A stretch of DNA of 64,000 bases from JAJDOD01 sp050299835 (GCA_050299835.1 JBNKWP010000001.1:248001-312000), one strand, 5' to 3'. Shown: positions 16,937 through 25,605, counted from the first letter of the stretch. The notes: generated from the sequence alone by a model not told the origin. Program-made: numbers and translations.

Positions 16937-17862
16937 ACCTCCTCGCCCGCCACCGCATCATCCTGCCGGTCGTCTCGCTCGCCGTGCTTCTGGTCGCCAC
17001 GTTCTACATGCAGCCCCGTGCCATGAGCTATTTCGGGTTGAACCTGCTCTTCAATCTCGCGGTGCCCATCGCTCTGGCCACAATCGCGCAGATGATGATC
17101 ATCATGGTCAACGACATCGACCTGTCGCTGGGGGCGTTTGTCAGTCTCGTGGCCTGTATCACGGCGACTTATCTCAACGATACGCCGCTCATTGGCATTG
17201 CCATGCTTCTGGCCCTGATCCTGGCCTATGCCGCACTCGGCGCCATGATCCACGCGCTGGACCTGCCCGCCATCGTGGTGACGCTGGGCATGTCCTTCGT
17301 CTGGGGCGGGATCGCGCTCTTCATTCTGCCCTCGCCGGGCGGATCGAGCCCCGACTGGCTGCGCAGCCTGATGACGGTCAAGCCGCCTTTTGCGCCGATG
17401 GCGGTGGTGGCCGCGATCATCATTGCCGCGATCACGCATCTGCTGATCATCCGCTCCGGCATCGGAACGGTGTTGCGCGGTGTCGGCGGCAATGCGCGGT
17501 CGGTGGCGCGGGCGGGCTGGTCGGTGATCCGGCTGAAGGCGCTGGCCTATGGGTTGGCGGGGTTCTTCGGTGTGCTGGCCGGGATGACGCTGGTGGGGCT
17601 TGCGACCTCGGCCGATGCCAACATTGCGCTGCGCTATACGCTTCTTTCTATCGCGGGCGTGATCCTTGGTGGGGGCGAGTTCGTGGGCGGCAAGGTCAGC
17701 CCGACCGGCGCGGTGATCGGGGCGCTGACCCTGACGCTTGCGGCGTCGTTCCTGTCCTTCATGCGGCTTTCGCCCGACTGGCAGATCGGGGCGCAAGGCG
17801 CGATTCTGATTCTTGTGCTGACCGCCCGGCTGGTCTTCCGGCAGAAGGCGGTGGAGGGATGA
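16933..17862 (+). CDS. Sugar ABC transporter permease 1 (RbsC-like)
   Basis: A 309-residue integral membrane protein of the BPD_transp_2 family, with about eight to ten hydrophobic segments. The conserved region MIIMVNDIDLSLGAFVSL and the motif GVILGGGEFVGGKVSPTGAVIGAL are typical of RbsC-type permeases. It starts by ATGA overlap with the ATPase and overlaps permease 2 in the same way. Two different permeases suggest a heterodimeric channel. Confidence 0.9.
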   Translation: MNLLARHRIILPVVSLAVLLVATFYMQPRAMSYFGLNLLFNLAVPIALATIAQMMIIMVNDIDLSLGAFVSLVACITATYLNDTPLIGIAMLLALILAYAALGAMIHALDLPAIVVTLGMSFVWGGIALFILPSPGGSSPDWLRSLMTVKPPFAPMAVVAAIIIAAITHLLIIRSGIGTVLRGVGGNARSVARAGWSVIRLKALAYGLAGFFGVLAGMTLVGLATSADANIALRYTLLSIAGVILGGGEFVGGKVSPTGAVIGALTLTLAASFLSFMRLSPDWQIGAQGAILILVLTARLVFRQKAVEG

Positions 17863-18794
17863 GCGTGTTGAGCAGACCGTGGATCTGGGCCTGGCTCGCC
17901 GCTGCCGGGGCCTTTGCCCTGACGCTGGGGCTGACTTCGGGGCGGGGGGCCGGGGAGCTGGCCTATGCGGCGCTGTCTTTCGGGGCGTTTACCGCCATCG
18001 TCGGGCTGGGGCAGATGCTGGTGATCACGCTTGGGCCGGGGAATGTCGATCTGTCGATCCCGGCCACGATGACACTCGCCGCGACGCTGGCACTGAAGGC
18101 GATGGGCAGCGATCCGGGCACGGCGTTTCTGGGGCTGGGCATCGCGCTGGCCGTCGGGCTGGGCGCTGGGCTGGCGAATTACGCGCTGATCTTCCTGCTG
18201 CGCCTGCCGCCGATCATCGCTACGCTGGCGGCCTCGCTGATCTACCAGTCGCTGGCGATCTGGTCGAACCGGGGTCTGCGGATCAAGCCGCCCCAAGAGC
18301 TGGCCGAGTTCTCGACCGGCCGGTTCCTGGGATTGCCGAATGTCGCCTGGGTCGGGCTGGTTCTGGCGATTGTCGTCTGGGTCGTGCTGGAACGCTCGGT
18401 CTGGGGCCGGTGGCTCTTGGCGACGGGCCAGAACCTGCGCGTCGCGCGGCTGGCCGGTGTGCCGGTGGAAATGGTGCGGGCAGTAACTTACGTCTCCGTC
18501 GCGGTCTTCGCCTCGATTGCGGGCTACCTGCTGGCCAGTTTCTCCGGCGGCGCGGCGCTCAACATGGGGACAGAATACCTGCTGATGTCCATTGCTGTCG
18601 TGGTGATCGGCGGCAGTTCCATCGCGGGCGGCAATTCCAATGTGCCGGGCGTCTGGGGCGCGGCGCTTTTCATGTTTCTCGTGGTCTCGATGCTGAACAG
18701 CTATGGCGCGGGCGCCGGCGTGCGCAGCGTTTTGACCGGAACAATTATTATCGGAATCGTTATTGCAGCAAGCACAAGAAGGGTCAGGGAATGA
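17859..18794 (+). CDS. Sugar ABC transporter permease 2 (RbsC-like)
   Basis: A 311-residue membrane protein, partner of permease 1. It shows LVITLGPGNVDLSIPATMTLAA and AVVVIGGSSIAGGNSNVPGVWGAALF, the RbsC-type signatures. Its last 14 or so codons (ATT, GGA, GTT, GCA, AGC, ACA, AGA, AGG) are unlike the GC-rich usage of the rest, and contain the ribosome binding site of the lactonase gene, whose ATG lies inside the stop region. Confidence 0.9.
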   Translation: MSVLSRPWIWAWLAAAGAFALTLGLTSGRGAGELAYAALSFGAFTAIVGLGQMLVITLGPGNVDLSIPATMTLAATLALKAMGSDPGTAFLGLGIALAVGLGAGLANYALIFLLRLPPIIATLAASLIYQSLAIWSNRGLRIKPPQELAEFSTGRFLGLPNVAWVGLVLAIVVWVVLERSVWGRWLLATGQNLRVARLAGVPVEMVRAVTYVSVAVFASIAGYLLASFSGGAALNMGTEYLLMSIAVVVIGGSSIAGGNSNVPGVWGAALFMFLVVSMLNSYGAGAGVRSVLTGTIIIGIVIAASTRRVRE

Positions 18795-19714
18795 AAAGCC
18801 TTCCGCCACATCTGGAACTCCATGACGCCCGGTTCAGGGCATTGGTCCATCCCACCTCCAGGCTGGAAGTCATCGCAGAGGGTTTCACATGGACCGAGGG
18901 TCCGGTCTGGTTCGGGGATCACGGCTGCCTGTTGTTCTCCGACATTCCAAGCCGGCGGATCATGCGCTGGTCCGAGGCAGAGGGGCTGAGTGTCTTCCGC
19001 GCAGGCTCGGAGTTCAACAATGGCAACACGCGCGACCGGCAGGGCCGCCTTGTGGGGTGCCGGCACGGCAAGCGCGACGTGGTGCGGACGGAAGCGAACG
19101 GGTCGCTCACGGTTCTCGCCGACACGTTTGAGGGCAAGAGGCTGAATTCACCCAACGACGTGGTGGTTCGCTCGGACGGCACGGTGTGGTTCACCGATCC
19201 GAGCTACGGCATCATTTCCAACTTCGAAGGCTATCGCAGCGCTCAGGAGCAGGAGACGCACAACGTCTACCGGCTCTCGCCCGATGGTGAGTTGACGGTG
19301 GTCGTCTCCGACTTCGTGCAGCCGAACGGGCTGTGCTTCTCGCCCGATGAGACGGTGCTCTACATCGCCGAGAGCGGGTCGAGCCATGACAAGAGTGTGC
19401 CATCGGTGATCCGCCGCTTCGTCGTCGAAGGGGACGGGTTGCGCGATGACGGCGTGTTTGCCGAGATCGACAAGGGTCTGCCGGACGGCATTCGCTGCGA
19501 CGTGGAGGGCAATCTCTGGTCCTCCGCCGCCGACGGGGTGCACTGCTTTACGCCGGACGGCACATTGCTGGGCAAGATCCTGGTGCCGGAAACGGTGTCG
19601 AACCTGTGTTTCGGGGGGCCGGACGGGCACCGGATGTTCATCACGGCGACGACGCGGGTTTATCGCGTTTTCGTGGATGTGCATGGGGCGGAGCCGTGGG
19701 TCCGCCCCTCATAA
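18791..19714 (+). CDS. SMP-30/gluconolactonase family protein
   Basis: A 307-residue six-bladed beta-propeller lactonase. Metal-site motifs are visible: WTEGPVWF (Glu near residue 34), RLNSPNDVVV (Asn), VQPNGLCFSPDE (Asn) and LPDGIRCD (Asp). It overlaps the permease-2 stop and ends the operon. In this context it probably hydrolyses the lactone of the imported or oxidised sugar to a sugar acid. It is convergent with icd four bases away. Confidence 0.92.
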   Translation: MKSLPPHLELHDARFRALVHPTSRLEVIAEGFTWTEGPVWFGDHGCLLFSDIPSRRIMRWSEAEGLSVFRAGSEFNNGNTRDRQGRLVGCRHGKRDVVRTEANGSLTVLADTFEGKRLNSPNDVVVRSDGTVWFTDPSYGIISNFEGYRSAQEQETHNVYRLSPDGELTVVVSDFVQPNGLCFSPDETVLYIAESGSSHDKSVPSVIRRFVVEGDGLRDDGVFAEIDKGLPDGIRCDVEGNLWSSAADGVHCFTPDGTLLGKILVPETVSNLCFGGPDGHRMFITATTRVYRVFVDVHGAEPWVRPS

Positions 19715-19718
19715 GGCT

Positions 19719-20930
19719 CTAACTCAAGGCCTTTTGCAGATTCTCGTCGATCTTGTCGAGGAAACCGGTGGTCGTCAGCCAACCCTGATCCGGGCCGACC
19801 AGAAGCGCCAGGTCCTTGGTCATTTGACCGGCCTCGATCGTGTCGATGACCACGCGTTCGAGCGTGCCCGCGAAACTGCGGAGCGCCACGTTGTCATCCA
19901 GCTTGGCGCGGTGGCGCAAGCCGCCGGTCCAGGCGAAGATGGAAGCCGTGGAGTTGGTGGAGGTCGATTTCCCCTCCTGATGCTGCCGGTAGTGGCGGGT
20001 CACGGTGCCATGCGCGGCTTCCGATTCCACGATCTTGCCGTCAGGTGTCATCAGCGTGGAGGCCATCAGGCCAAGCGAGCCGAAGCCCTGGGCCACGGTG
20101 TCGGACTGCACGTCGCCGTCGTAGTTCTTGCAGGCCCAGACATAGCCGCCGGACCATTTAAGCGAAGAGGCCACCATGTCGTCGATCAGGCGGTGTTCGT
20201 ACCAGATCTTCTTTTCCTCGAACTTCTCCTTGAACTCGGCCTCGTACACTTCCTGGAAGATGTCCTTGAAGCGCCCGTCATAGGCTTTGAGGATCGTGTT
20301 CTTGGTCGAAAGATAAACCGGCCAGCCAAGGTTCAGCCCGTAATTGAACGACGCGCGGGCGAAGTCGTAGATCGACGGGTCGAGGTTATACATCGCCACG
20401 GCGACACCGGCATCGGGGGCGTCGAACACCTCATGTTCGATGATCTTGCCGTCCTTGCCTTCGAATTTGATTGTCAACTTGCCCGGGCCGGGGAAGGTGA
20501 AATCGGTGGCGCGGTACTGGTCGCCATAGGCGTGACGACCGACAACGATGGGCTGGGTCCAGCCGGGGACGAGCCGGGGGATATTCTTGCAGATGATCGG
20601 CTGGCGGAAGATCGTGCCGCCAAGGATGTTGCGGATCGTGCCGTTGGGCGAGCGGTACATGCGCTTCAGCCCAAATTCCTCCACCCGTGCCTCATCCGGC
20701 GTGATCGTGGCGCATTTGACAGCGCAGCCGACTTCCCTGGTCTTTTCGGCGGCGTCGATCGTGATCTGGTCGTCCGTCGCATCGCGGCTTTCGATGCCAA
20801 GATCGTAGTAGAGCAGATCGACATCCAGATAGGGCAGGATGAGCTTTTGCTTGATGAAATCCCAGATGATTCGCGTCATCTCGTCCCCATCCATATCGAC
20901 GATGGGGTTTTCGACTTTGATTTTCGACAT
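19719..20930 (-). CDS. icd: NADP-dependent isocitrate dehydrogenase
   Basis: TCA-cycle enzyme converting isocitrate to 2-oxoglutarate with NADPH formation; 403 residues, the eukaryote-like homodimeric type found in alphaproteobacteria. The start MSKIKVENPIVDMDGDEMTRIIW and the substrate segment SPNGTIRNILGGTIFRQP are characteristic, as is YDGDVQSDTVAQGFGSLG with the metal-binding Asp. AGGAG precedes the start by eight bases. It stands alone; the 273-base upstream gap contains a palindrome at 21090-21109. Confidence 0.97.
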   Translation of the reverse strand: MSKIKVENPIVDMDGDEMTRIIWDFIKQKLILPYLDVDLLYYDLGIESRDATDDQITIDAAEKTREVGCAVKCATITPDEARVEEFGLKRMYRSPNGTIRNILGGTIFRQPIICKNIPRLVPGWTQPIVVGRHAYGDQYRATDFTFPGPGKLTIKFEGKDGKIIEHEVFDAPDAGVAVAMYNLDPSIYDFARASFNYGLNLGWPVYLSTKNTILKAYDGRFKDIFQEVYEAEFKEKFEEKKIWYEHRLIDDMVASSLKWSGGYVWACKNYDGDVQSDTVAQGFGSLGLMASTLMTPDGKIVESEAAHGTVTRHYRQHQEGKSTSTNSTASIFAWTGGLRHRAKLDDNVALRSFAGTLERVVIDTIEAGQMTKDLALLVGPDQGWLTTTGFLDKIDENLQKALS

Positions 20931-21089
20931 GGGCAGGGCTCCTGACGGTGCGGGTCGGCAGATATGGGGTTGTTGAAGAAGCCGGGATCACTGCGCGATA
21001 CGAAATTCGGGATTTCAACGCGTTACCTGCGGTTCGGCCCTTCGGTTGTTCGGAGACCGATCTAGCGCATGAGTGTTAAGAAAGAAAGA

Positions 21090-21109
21090 CAGTATACGTT
21101 TGTATACTG
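21090..21109. promoter_or_regulatory. Perfect palindrome CAGTATAC-GTTT-GTATACTG
   Basis: An 8-bp inverted repeat around GTTT in the shared upstream region of icd (minus) and the unknown gene at 21204 (plus). Form and length suit a dimeric repressor site, possibly GntR-like, but no regulator gene is adjacent. The rest of the 20931-21203 gap shows no gene. Confidence 0.5.
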
Positions 21110-21203
21110 AATAAATTTCGGCGGGCCAAAGTGTCGCCGCAGAAAGGTCTCTAATGCGTGGTTAACGGACCCGGTAGCGTTGTTTTGTTAAGGAGTGTCT
21201 CTC

Positions 21204-21665
21204 GTGACGTACGATTTCGACATGCTTTCGGTGATACCGAAAGAAACCCAGCAGAAATTTTCGGGCCTTTTCTCCATGTTCGGCATGACCGAACAGGCGC
21301 GGCAACAGGTTGCTGTCCTGCGCGATGCCGAAGCTGTCGCCGCTATCAGTGGAGCCTGCGAGGCGGTTCGGACGTGTCTTGCTGAAAGCGGCGTTGCCCT
21401 GAACGGATACCACTGCCGGATGGAAGACGGCGGCGAAGCTGTTCGGGCCGAATTTCTTGAGCGGCTGGAAGCCAATTTGAAGGCGCTTCCTGCCGATGCC
21501 GACTGGAACGGATTCGACATCGACCTTTTCTTCGCTGAAGCCGGAGTGGCCACGCCGCTGAACGAAGTGGCAAGCTTTTCGACGCAGCGCATGATCGACA
21601 AGGCCAAGCCCCTTGCGGCACGGGTCACGTCGCGCACGCTGTCGGCCCCGGCTCCGAGCTTCTGA
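21204..21665 (+). CDS. Uncharacterised soluble protein
   Basis: A 153-residue predicted cytoplasmic protein. AAGGAG stands eight bases before the GTG at 21204 (MTYDFDMLSVIPKET); a GTG at 21195 is too close to that site. No signal peptide or membrane segment is seen. The composition is alpha-helical, with an RMIDKAKPLAARV segment near the C-terminus. I do not recognise a family. It is convergent with pncA (three-base gap) and downstream of the 21090 palindrome. Confidence 0.65.
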   Translation: MTYDFDMLSVIPKETQQKFSGLFSMFGMTEQARQQVAVLRDAEAVAAISGACEAVRTCLAESGVALNGYHCRMEDGGEAVRAEFLERLEANLKALPADADWNGFDIDLFFAEAGVATPLNEVASFSTQRMIDKAKPLAARVTSRTLSAPAPSF

Positions 21666-21668
21666 GGC

Positions 21669-22271
21669 TCAGGAAAGGGTCACGCCCGCCCCGGTCATCT
21701 GCGCCCTGGCGGCGTCGAGCGAGCCGTCGAAGTCGATGGCGCGGCAGAGACCCTCAACAACGGTGACGCGGAACCCCAGTTTCGCGGCATCGACCGCCGA
21801 GTAGTTCACGCAGAAATCCGTGGCGAGGCCGACCAGCGTGACGGCCTCGACTCCCCGGCTTTTCAGATAGCCGTCGAGACCGGTGGGCGTCTTGCGGTCG
21901 TTTTCGAAAAAGGCGGAATAGCTGTCGATCTCGCGCCGGAAGCCCTTGCGGATGATGAGGTTGGCGGGACACGTGTCGAGGTCCTTGTGGAACGCCGCGC
22001 CCTCGGAGCCGATGACGCAATGGTCCGGCCAGAGGACTTGCGTGCCATAGGGCATCTCGGTGGTGGTCATGGGGTCCGCCCCATGCTGGGAGGCAAAGCT
22101 GAGGTGGTCCGCCGGGTGCCAGTCCTGGGTGAAGACCCGGACGGGGAATTCAGGCACCAGCGCGTTGATCGGGGCCACGATCTCGTCGCCGCCCGCGACC
22201 GCGAGCGCACCGCCCGGGCAGAAGTCGTTCTGGACGTCGATGACGAGGATGGCTTCACTGGATGGGCGCAT
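21669..22271 (-). CDS. pncA: Nicotinamidase/pyrazinamidase
   Basis: A 200-residue isochorismatase-fold amidase that converts nicotinamide to nicotinate for NAD salvage. The triad is readable: Asp in VIDVQNDFCPGGAL (residue 11), Lys in LIIRKGF (about 112) and Cys in ATDFCVNYSA (about 154). Metal-site residues are the second Asp region and the HPADHLSFASQH histidines. It is divergent from trhO, with 89 bases between the starts. Confidence 0.95.
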   Translation of the reverse strand: MRPSSEAILVIDVQNDFCPGGALAVAGGDEIVAPINALVPEFPVRVFTQDWHPADHLSFASQHGADPMTTTEMPYGTQVLWPDHCVIGSEGAAFHKDLDTCPANLIIRKGFRREIDSYSAFFENDRKTPTGLDGYLKSRGVEAVTLVGLATDFCVNYSAVDAAKLGFRVTVVEGLCRAIDFDGSLDAARAQMTGAGVTLS

Positions 22272-22360
22272 GGGGGTTCTCCGGGACAGATCAGGTTCAA
22301 GTTCTGCGCAGAAACAGCCCCTCTTGCAACCGCATGGCCGCCTCTCGTAGGAAGCGCGTC

Positions 22361-23263
22361 ATGTTTACCGTCGCTGCACTCTATAAGTTCACCCCCTTCC
22401 CGGACCCCGCCGCGCTGAAGCCCGCGCTGGCGGAGCTGGCCTGCGCCGAGGGCGTGAAAGGGACGTTGCTGCTGGCCCGCGAGGGGATCAACGGGACGAT
22501 TGCCGGATCGCGCGAGGGGATCGACGCGGTGCTGGCGCATATCCGGGGGTTGCCGGGCTGCGCGGACCTTGAGTGGAAGGAAAGCACGGCGGAGGCGATG
22601 CCGTTCCAGCGCCTGAAGGTGCGGCTCAAGCGGGAAATCGTGACGATGGGGCAGCCGGACGTCGATCCGACGGCCTCGGTCGGAACCTATGTCGCGCCTG
22701 CCGACTGGAACGCTCTGATCACGCGCAATGACGTGGTGACCATCGACACGCGGAACGATTACGAGGTGGAGATCGGGACATTCGCGGGCGCGGTCGATCC
22801 GGAGACGAAGAGCTTCGGGGAGTTCCCGGCCTGGTGGAAGGCCAATGCGGAACGGTTCGAAGGCAAGAAGATCGCCATGTTCTGCACCGGCGGCATTCGC
22901 TGCGAGAAGGCGACGAACTACCTGATCGGGCAGGGGGTGGAGGATGTGTTCCACCTCAAGGGCGGTATCCTGAAATATCTCGAAGAGGTGCCGGAGGCGG
23001 AGACCCGCTGGAACGGCGAGTGTTTCGTCTTCGACGGGCGCGTGTCGGTCGGGCACGGGCTGCGGGAGGGCGATTACGGGTTGTGCTTTGCCTGTCGGCG
23101 TCCGCTGTCGGAGGCGGACCGAGGCCACGCGGATTTCGAGGAAGGCGTGTCGTGTCACCGGTGCCGGGACGAGTATTCGGAGGCGGATCGGGAGCGGTTC
23201 CGGGAGCGTCAGCGGCAGATTGCGCTCGCCAAGGCGCGCGGGGAGACGCATCTGGGCGGGTGA
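22361..23263 (+). CDS. trhO: tRNA uridine(34) hydroxylase, rhodanese domain (TrhO)
   Basis: A 300-residue protein of the UPF0176/TrhO family that makes 5-hydroxyuridine at tRNA wobble position 34. The N-terminal domain (MFTVAALYKFTPF, KGTLLLAREGINGTIAG) is followed by a rhodanese domain with active-site Cys in MFCTGGIRCEKATN (about residue 174) and a C-terminal zinc-type cysteine cluster CFACRRPL / CHRC. The ATG at 22361 gives the family's usual N-terminus. Confidence 0.94.
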   Translation: MFTVAALYKFTPFPDPAALKPALAELACAEGVKGTLLLAREGINGTIAGSREGIDAVLAHIRGLPGCADLEWKESTAEAMPFQRLKVRLKREIVTMGQPDVDPTASVGTYVAPADWNALITRNDVVTIDTRNDYEVEIGTFAGAVDPETKSFGEFPAWWKANAERFEGKKIAMFCTGGIRCEKATNYLIGQGVEDVFHLKGGILKYLEEVPEAETRWNGECFVFDGRVSVGHGLREGDYGLCFACRRPLSEADRGHADFEEGVSCHRCRDEYSEADRERFRERQRQIALAKARGETHLGG

Positions 23264-23621
23264 GACGGAGGAGAACCTTATCCGCAGATAAGGTGTTGAT
23301 TAAAAGTGAGTTAATCTGAATTTTCCGTAAAGCCCCCGTCCTCCCACCCCTATCATTCGGCGGGGTTTCTGAAGATTTGGTGAATGTCGGTCGATGCTCT
23401 CGGAATCTGTCTAACGCCGTATGTATTTCGCCTTGAGCATACACCAATTTCGCGCTGGCTTTGCCTTCAACCGATCGCGAAAGGTGAAAGGGGTTCTCAG
23501 GGCCAAAATCGCAGCGCTGTGAATGATCTCACAAAATTCTGCACCCGCATGTCACAAACAAGGCGTGACGGACTGCACGGGGTTGACCGAGAACGGCCGG
23601 CGCTGTCGAAAGGATCCTATC
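23264..23621. other. Intergenic region after trhO with C-rich motif
   Basis: No credible gene in these 358 bases. Near its start is an AT-rich segment, then the C-rich element CCCCCGTCCTCCCACCCCT (23333-23351) followed by CGGCGGGGTTTCT, which can fold back on the element's CCCCG. Further on there is a spaced inverted repeat TTTCGCG (23448-23454) / CGCGAAA (23476-23482). The region should hold the promoter of the membrane protein at 23622. Confidence 0.5.
23333..23365 (+). repeat. C-rich 3'-region motif, copy 1
   Basis: CCCCCGTCCTCCCACCCCT is identical over 19 bases to 56001-56019 and related to 29680-29692. The CCTCC core is complementary to the Shine-Dalgarno consensus. It lies 70 bases past the trhO stop. 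Confidence 0.55.
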
Positions 23622-24119
23622 ATGTTTCGTCTTCTCAGAACCTCATGGACCGAGCGCCTCGTTATTGCGGCTGCGACGGCGCTGGCAGGCGTGATGACAA
23701 TGGTCGCGATCCTTCTTGCCATCCATGCGAGCAATCCGTCGGCCGCAACGATGATGACAGGCGCCGGATCCGGCGCAGGCTTGTCGGGATTGCTCTTCGC
23801 GACGTTCTTCGGTCGCCGCGGGTCGTCCAGGGGCTGGCTTCTGGCCATACTTGCGTCGGTTCTTTCGACCGGGCTTGGCAGCTTTCTGGGCGGAGTGATC
23901 TGGGCGGGAATGGGATTTCTCGGAATCGGGCCGGATACACTGTCCGCGCCATCGATGTTCGAGGGGATCATTATATTGCTCCAGGCCGGTGGGACCGCTT
24001 TTCTCGTGGTCATGTATTTGAGCCCGGCGGAGTTCCCGTATTTGCTCGTGATCTGGGCCATGCTCATGGCAGGGGTTCACGGCGCGGCGATACTCATCCG
24101 TCAGCGCACTGCTGCGTGA
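23622..24119 (+). CDS. Small integral membrane protein, unknown
   Basis: A 165-residue protein with about four membrane-spanning segments (VIAAATALAGVMTMVAILLAI; a glycine-rich GAGSGAGLSGLLFATFF; LLAILASVLSTGLGSFLGGVIW; and two near the C-terminus). The ATG at 23622 is preceded by AAAGGATCC. No family is recognised. Its 3' end overlaps the convergent DUF3228 gene by 19 bases. Confidence 0.6.
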   Translation: MFRLLRTSWTERLVIAAATALAGVMTMVAILLAIHASNPSAATMMTGAGSGAGLSGLLFATFFGRRGSSRGWLLAILASVLSTGLGSFLGGVIWAGMGFLGIGPDTLSAPSMFEGIIILLQAGGTAFLVVMYLSPAEFPYLLVIWAMLMAGVHGAAILIRQRTAA

Positions 24120-24667
24120 GCTTCCCAGAAGGCCACCGCCCGGTCGTAGGCCTTCACGTCCATCGCCACCCCGGACCCACCCTCCGCGCGACCGAGCGCG
24201 TTCCGCATCTGGGTGATCGGCGGCATCGGCGGCTCGACCGGTTCCAGCGTGCCGATGATCGAGACGATGCCCCAGTCGCAGTCGGGGACGGGCTGCTCTT
24301 CGGGGTAGTCGGCGGCCTCGGCCAGAAGCTGGGCGTGGCTGTAAAGGATGACATCGAGCCATTCGGCGCGGGGGGCGTCGAGCCCTTCGAACCAGCGTTC
24401 GAGGACGGCGCGTTCTCCCTCACGACGGGCGACGTAGCCGGAACGGAGATGGGCGCGGTTCGCCTCGGTGATGGGGGCGAAGGCGGCGCGGGTGGCGCTG
24501 GGGTTCCTCAGGAACAGGTGCTTGCAGAAGGGGGCGTAGCCATCGACGAGGGCCTCATCCGAGGCATAGCAGAGGGCGACCAGCTCGTCCGGTGTCAGGC
24601 CGTCGATAAGGGTGCTCGCGCCGTCCTGCCAGTTGCGTAGGGCGAAGTCGGTGAGGGCGATGCGCAT
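24101..24667 (-). CDS. DUF3228 family protein
   Basis: A 188-residue conserved protein beginning MRIALTDFALRNWQDGASTLI and containing DGYAPFCKHLFLRNP, GYVARREGER and PMPPITMRNAL-like (ITQMRNALG) segments that I associate with DUF3228. The function is unknown. The start overlaps the aroQ stop (4-base overlap at 24667), so it is translationally coupled to aroQ; this may be simple convenience rather than a pathway link. Confidence 0.75.
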   Translation of the reverse strand: MRIALTDFALRNWQDGASTLIDGLTPDELVALCYASDEALVDGYAPFCKHLFLRNPSATRAAFAPITEANRAHLRSGYVARREGERAVLERWFEGLDAPRAEWLDVILYSHAQLLAEAADYPEEQPVPDCDWGIVSIIGTLEPVEPPMPPITQMRNALGRAEGGSGVAMDVKAYDRAVAFWEAHAAVR

Positions 24668-25104
24668 CAGCCTAGAAGCGCGCCGATCCGCTGGACGGCG
24701 AAGACGTAGCCGTCGATGCCGCAACCCGCAATGACGCCCTCGGCACGGGCCGATACGTAGGAGTGGTGGCGGAAGGTTTCGCGCTTGTGGATGTTGGAGA
24801 TATGGACCTCGATCACCGGACCGTCGAAGGTATTGAGCGCGTCGAGGATCGCGACCGAAGTATGGGAATAAGCGCCGGGGTTGATGACGATTCCGACGGC
24901 GGTTCCGCGGGCCTCGTGGATGAAATCGACCAGATCGCCCTCGTGGTTGGACTGGCGCATCTCGATGCCCGCGCCGAATGCCGCGGCGGCTTGCGCGCAG
25001 TTCCGGGCCACGTCGTCGAGTGTGTCGGACCCGTAGATCTCCGGCTGGCGTTTGCCGAGCAGGTTCAGGTTCGGGCCGTTCAGGATCAGGATCGTCTTGC
25101 TCAT
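24667..25104 (-). CDS. aroQ: Type II 3-dehydroquinate dehydratase
   Basis: Shikimate-pathway enzyme, 145 residues, dodecameric class. Family motifs are complete: ILILNGPNLNLLGKRQPEIYG with the active-site Arg and Tyr, NPGAYSHTSVAILDAL with the catalytic Asn/His, and EVHISNIHKRETFRHHSY. It is upstream of and overlapping the DUF3228 gene. Confidence 0.97.
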   Translation of the reverse strand: MSKTILILNGPNLNLLGKRQPEIYGSDTLDDVARNCAQAAAAFGAGIEMRQSNHEGDLVDFIHEARGTAVGIVINPGAYSHTSVAILDALNTFDGPVIEVHISNIHKRETFRHHSYVSARAEGVIAGCGIDGYVFAVQRIGALLG

Positions 25105-25171
25105 GGGGCTTTGACTAGCCGAGAGCGGCGGCGCTGCCCAGAGGGGGCGGGCGGATTTCGCGCGGCTTGTG

Positions 25172-25519
25172 CTATTTCAGCGAGACGTCGAAGCGCTGGG
25201 TGCCCCAGCCGTCGGTCAGGGTGCGGGCCTCGATGAAGACGGTTTCCGTGCCCTCGGGGATCGCCACATTGCCGAGCGAGCGAGTGAAGGGCTGTTCGTC
25301 GACATGGGGGTGGAGGAGTTCGCGGAAGCCGTATTCGGTGCCGTCGCCCGCCACCACGCGCCAACCATCGGCATAGTCGTCCCAGCCGGTATCCGCGTGG
25401 CGGATCGTGACGGCGAAAGACCAGGTCTTGCCGGTCGCGCGGGCCTCCACGGCTTCGATGGTGGCGTCGTCGGCGAGGGTGGCCGTGGGGAGCAGGAGGA
25501 GGGGGATCAGGCGTTTCAT
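25172..25519 (-). CDS. Small exported protein of unknown function
   Basis: A 115-residue protein with a signal peptide (MKRLIPLLLLPTATLA before DDATI) and a single beta-rich domain containing SFAVTIRHADTGWDDYADGWRV and LLHPHVDEQPFTRSL. This recalls a widespread uncharacterised periplasmic family with the same DTGWxDYADGW and HPHVDEQPFTRSL motifs. It is 67 bases downstream of aroQ and may be expressed with it. Confidence 0.7.
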   Translation of the reverse strand: MKRLIPLLLLPTATLADDATIEAVEARATGKTWSFAVTIRHADTGWDDYADGWRVVAGDGTEYGFRELLHPHVDEQPFTRSLGNVAIPEGTETVFIEARTLTDGWGTQRFDVSLK

Positions 25520-25582
25520 CGGACCTGTTTAGCACGCGCGCCTTGCCGGATGGGACACGGCTTCGTGAGGACGGTTCGGCCA

Positions 25583-25605
25583 TGCGTATTTCGGACAAGA
25601 TGAAG
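25583..25605 (+). repeat. Dispersed intergenic element, copy B
   Basis: TGCGTATTT, CG, GACAAGATGAAG: the same element as at 811-833. It lies in the 201-base region between the exported protein start (25519) and gyrB (25721). Confidence 0.6.
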
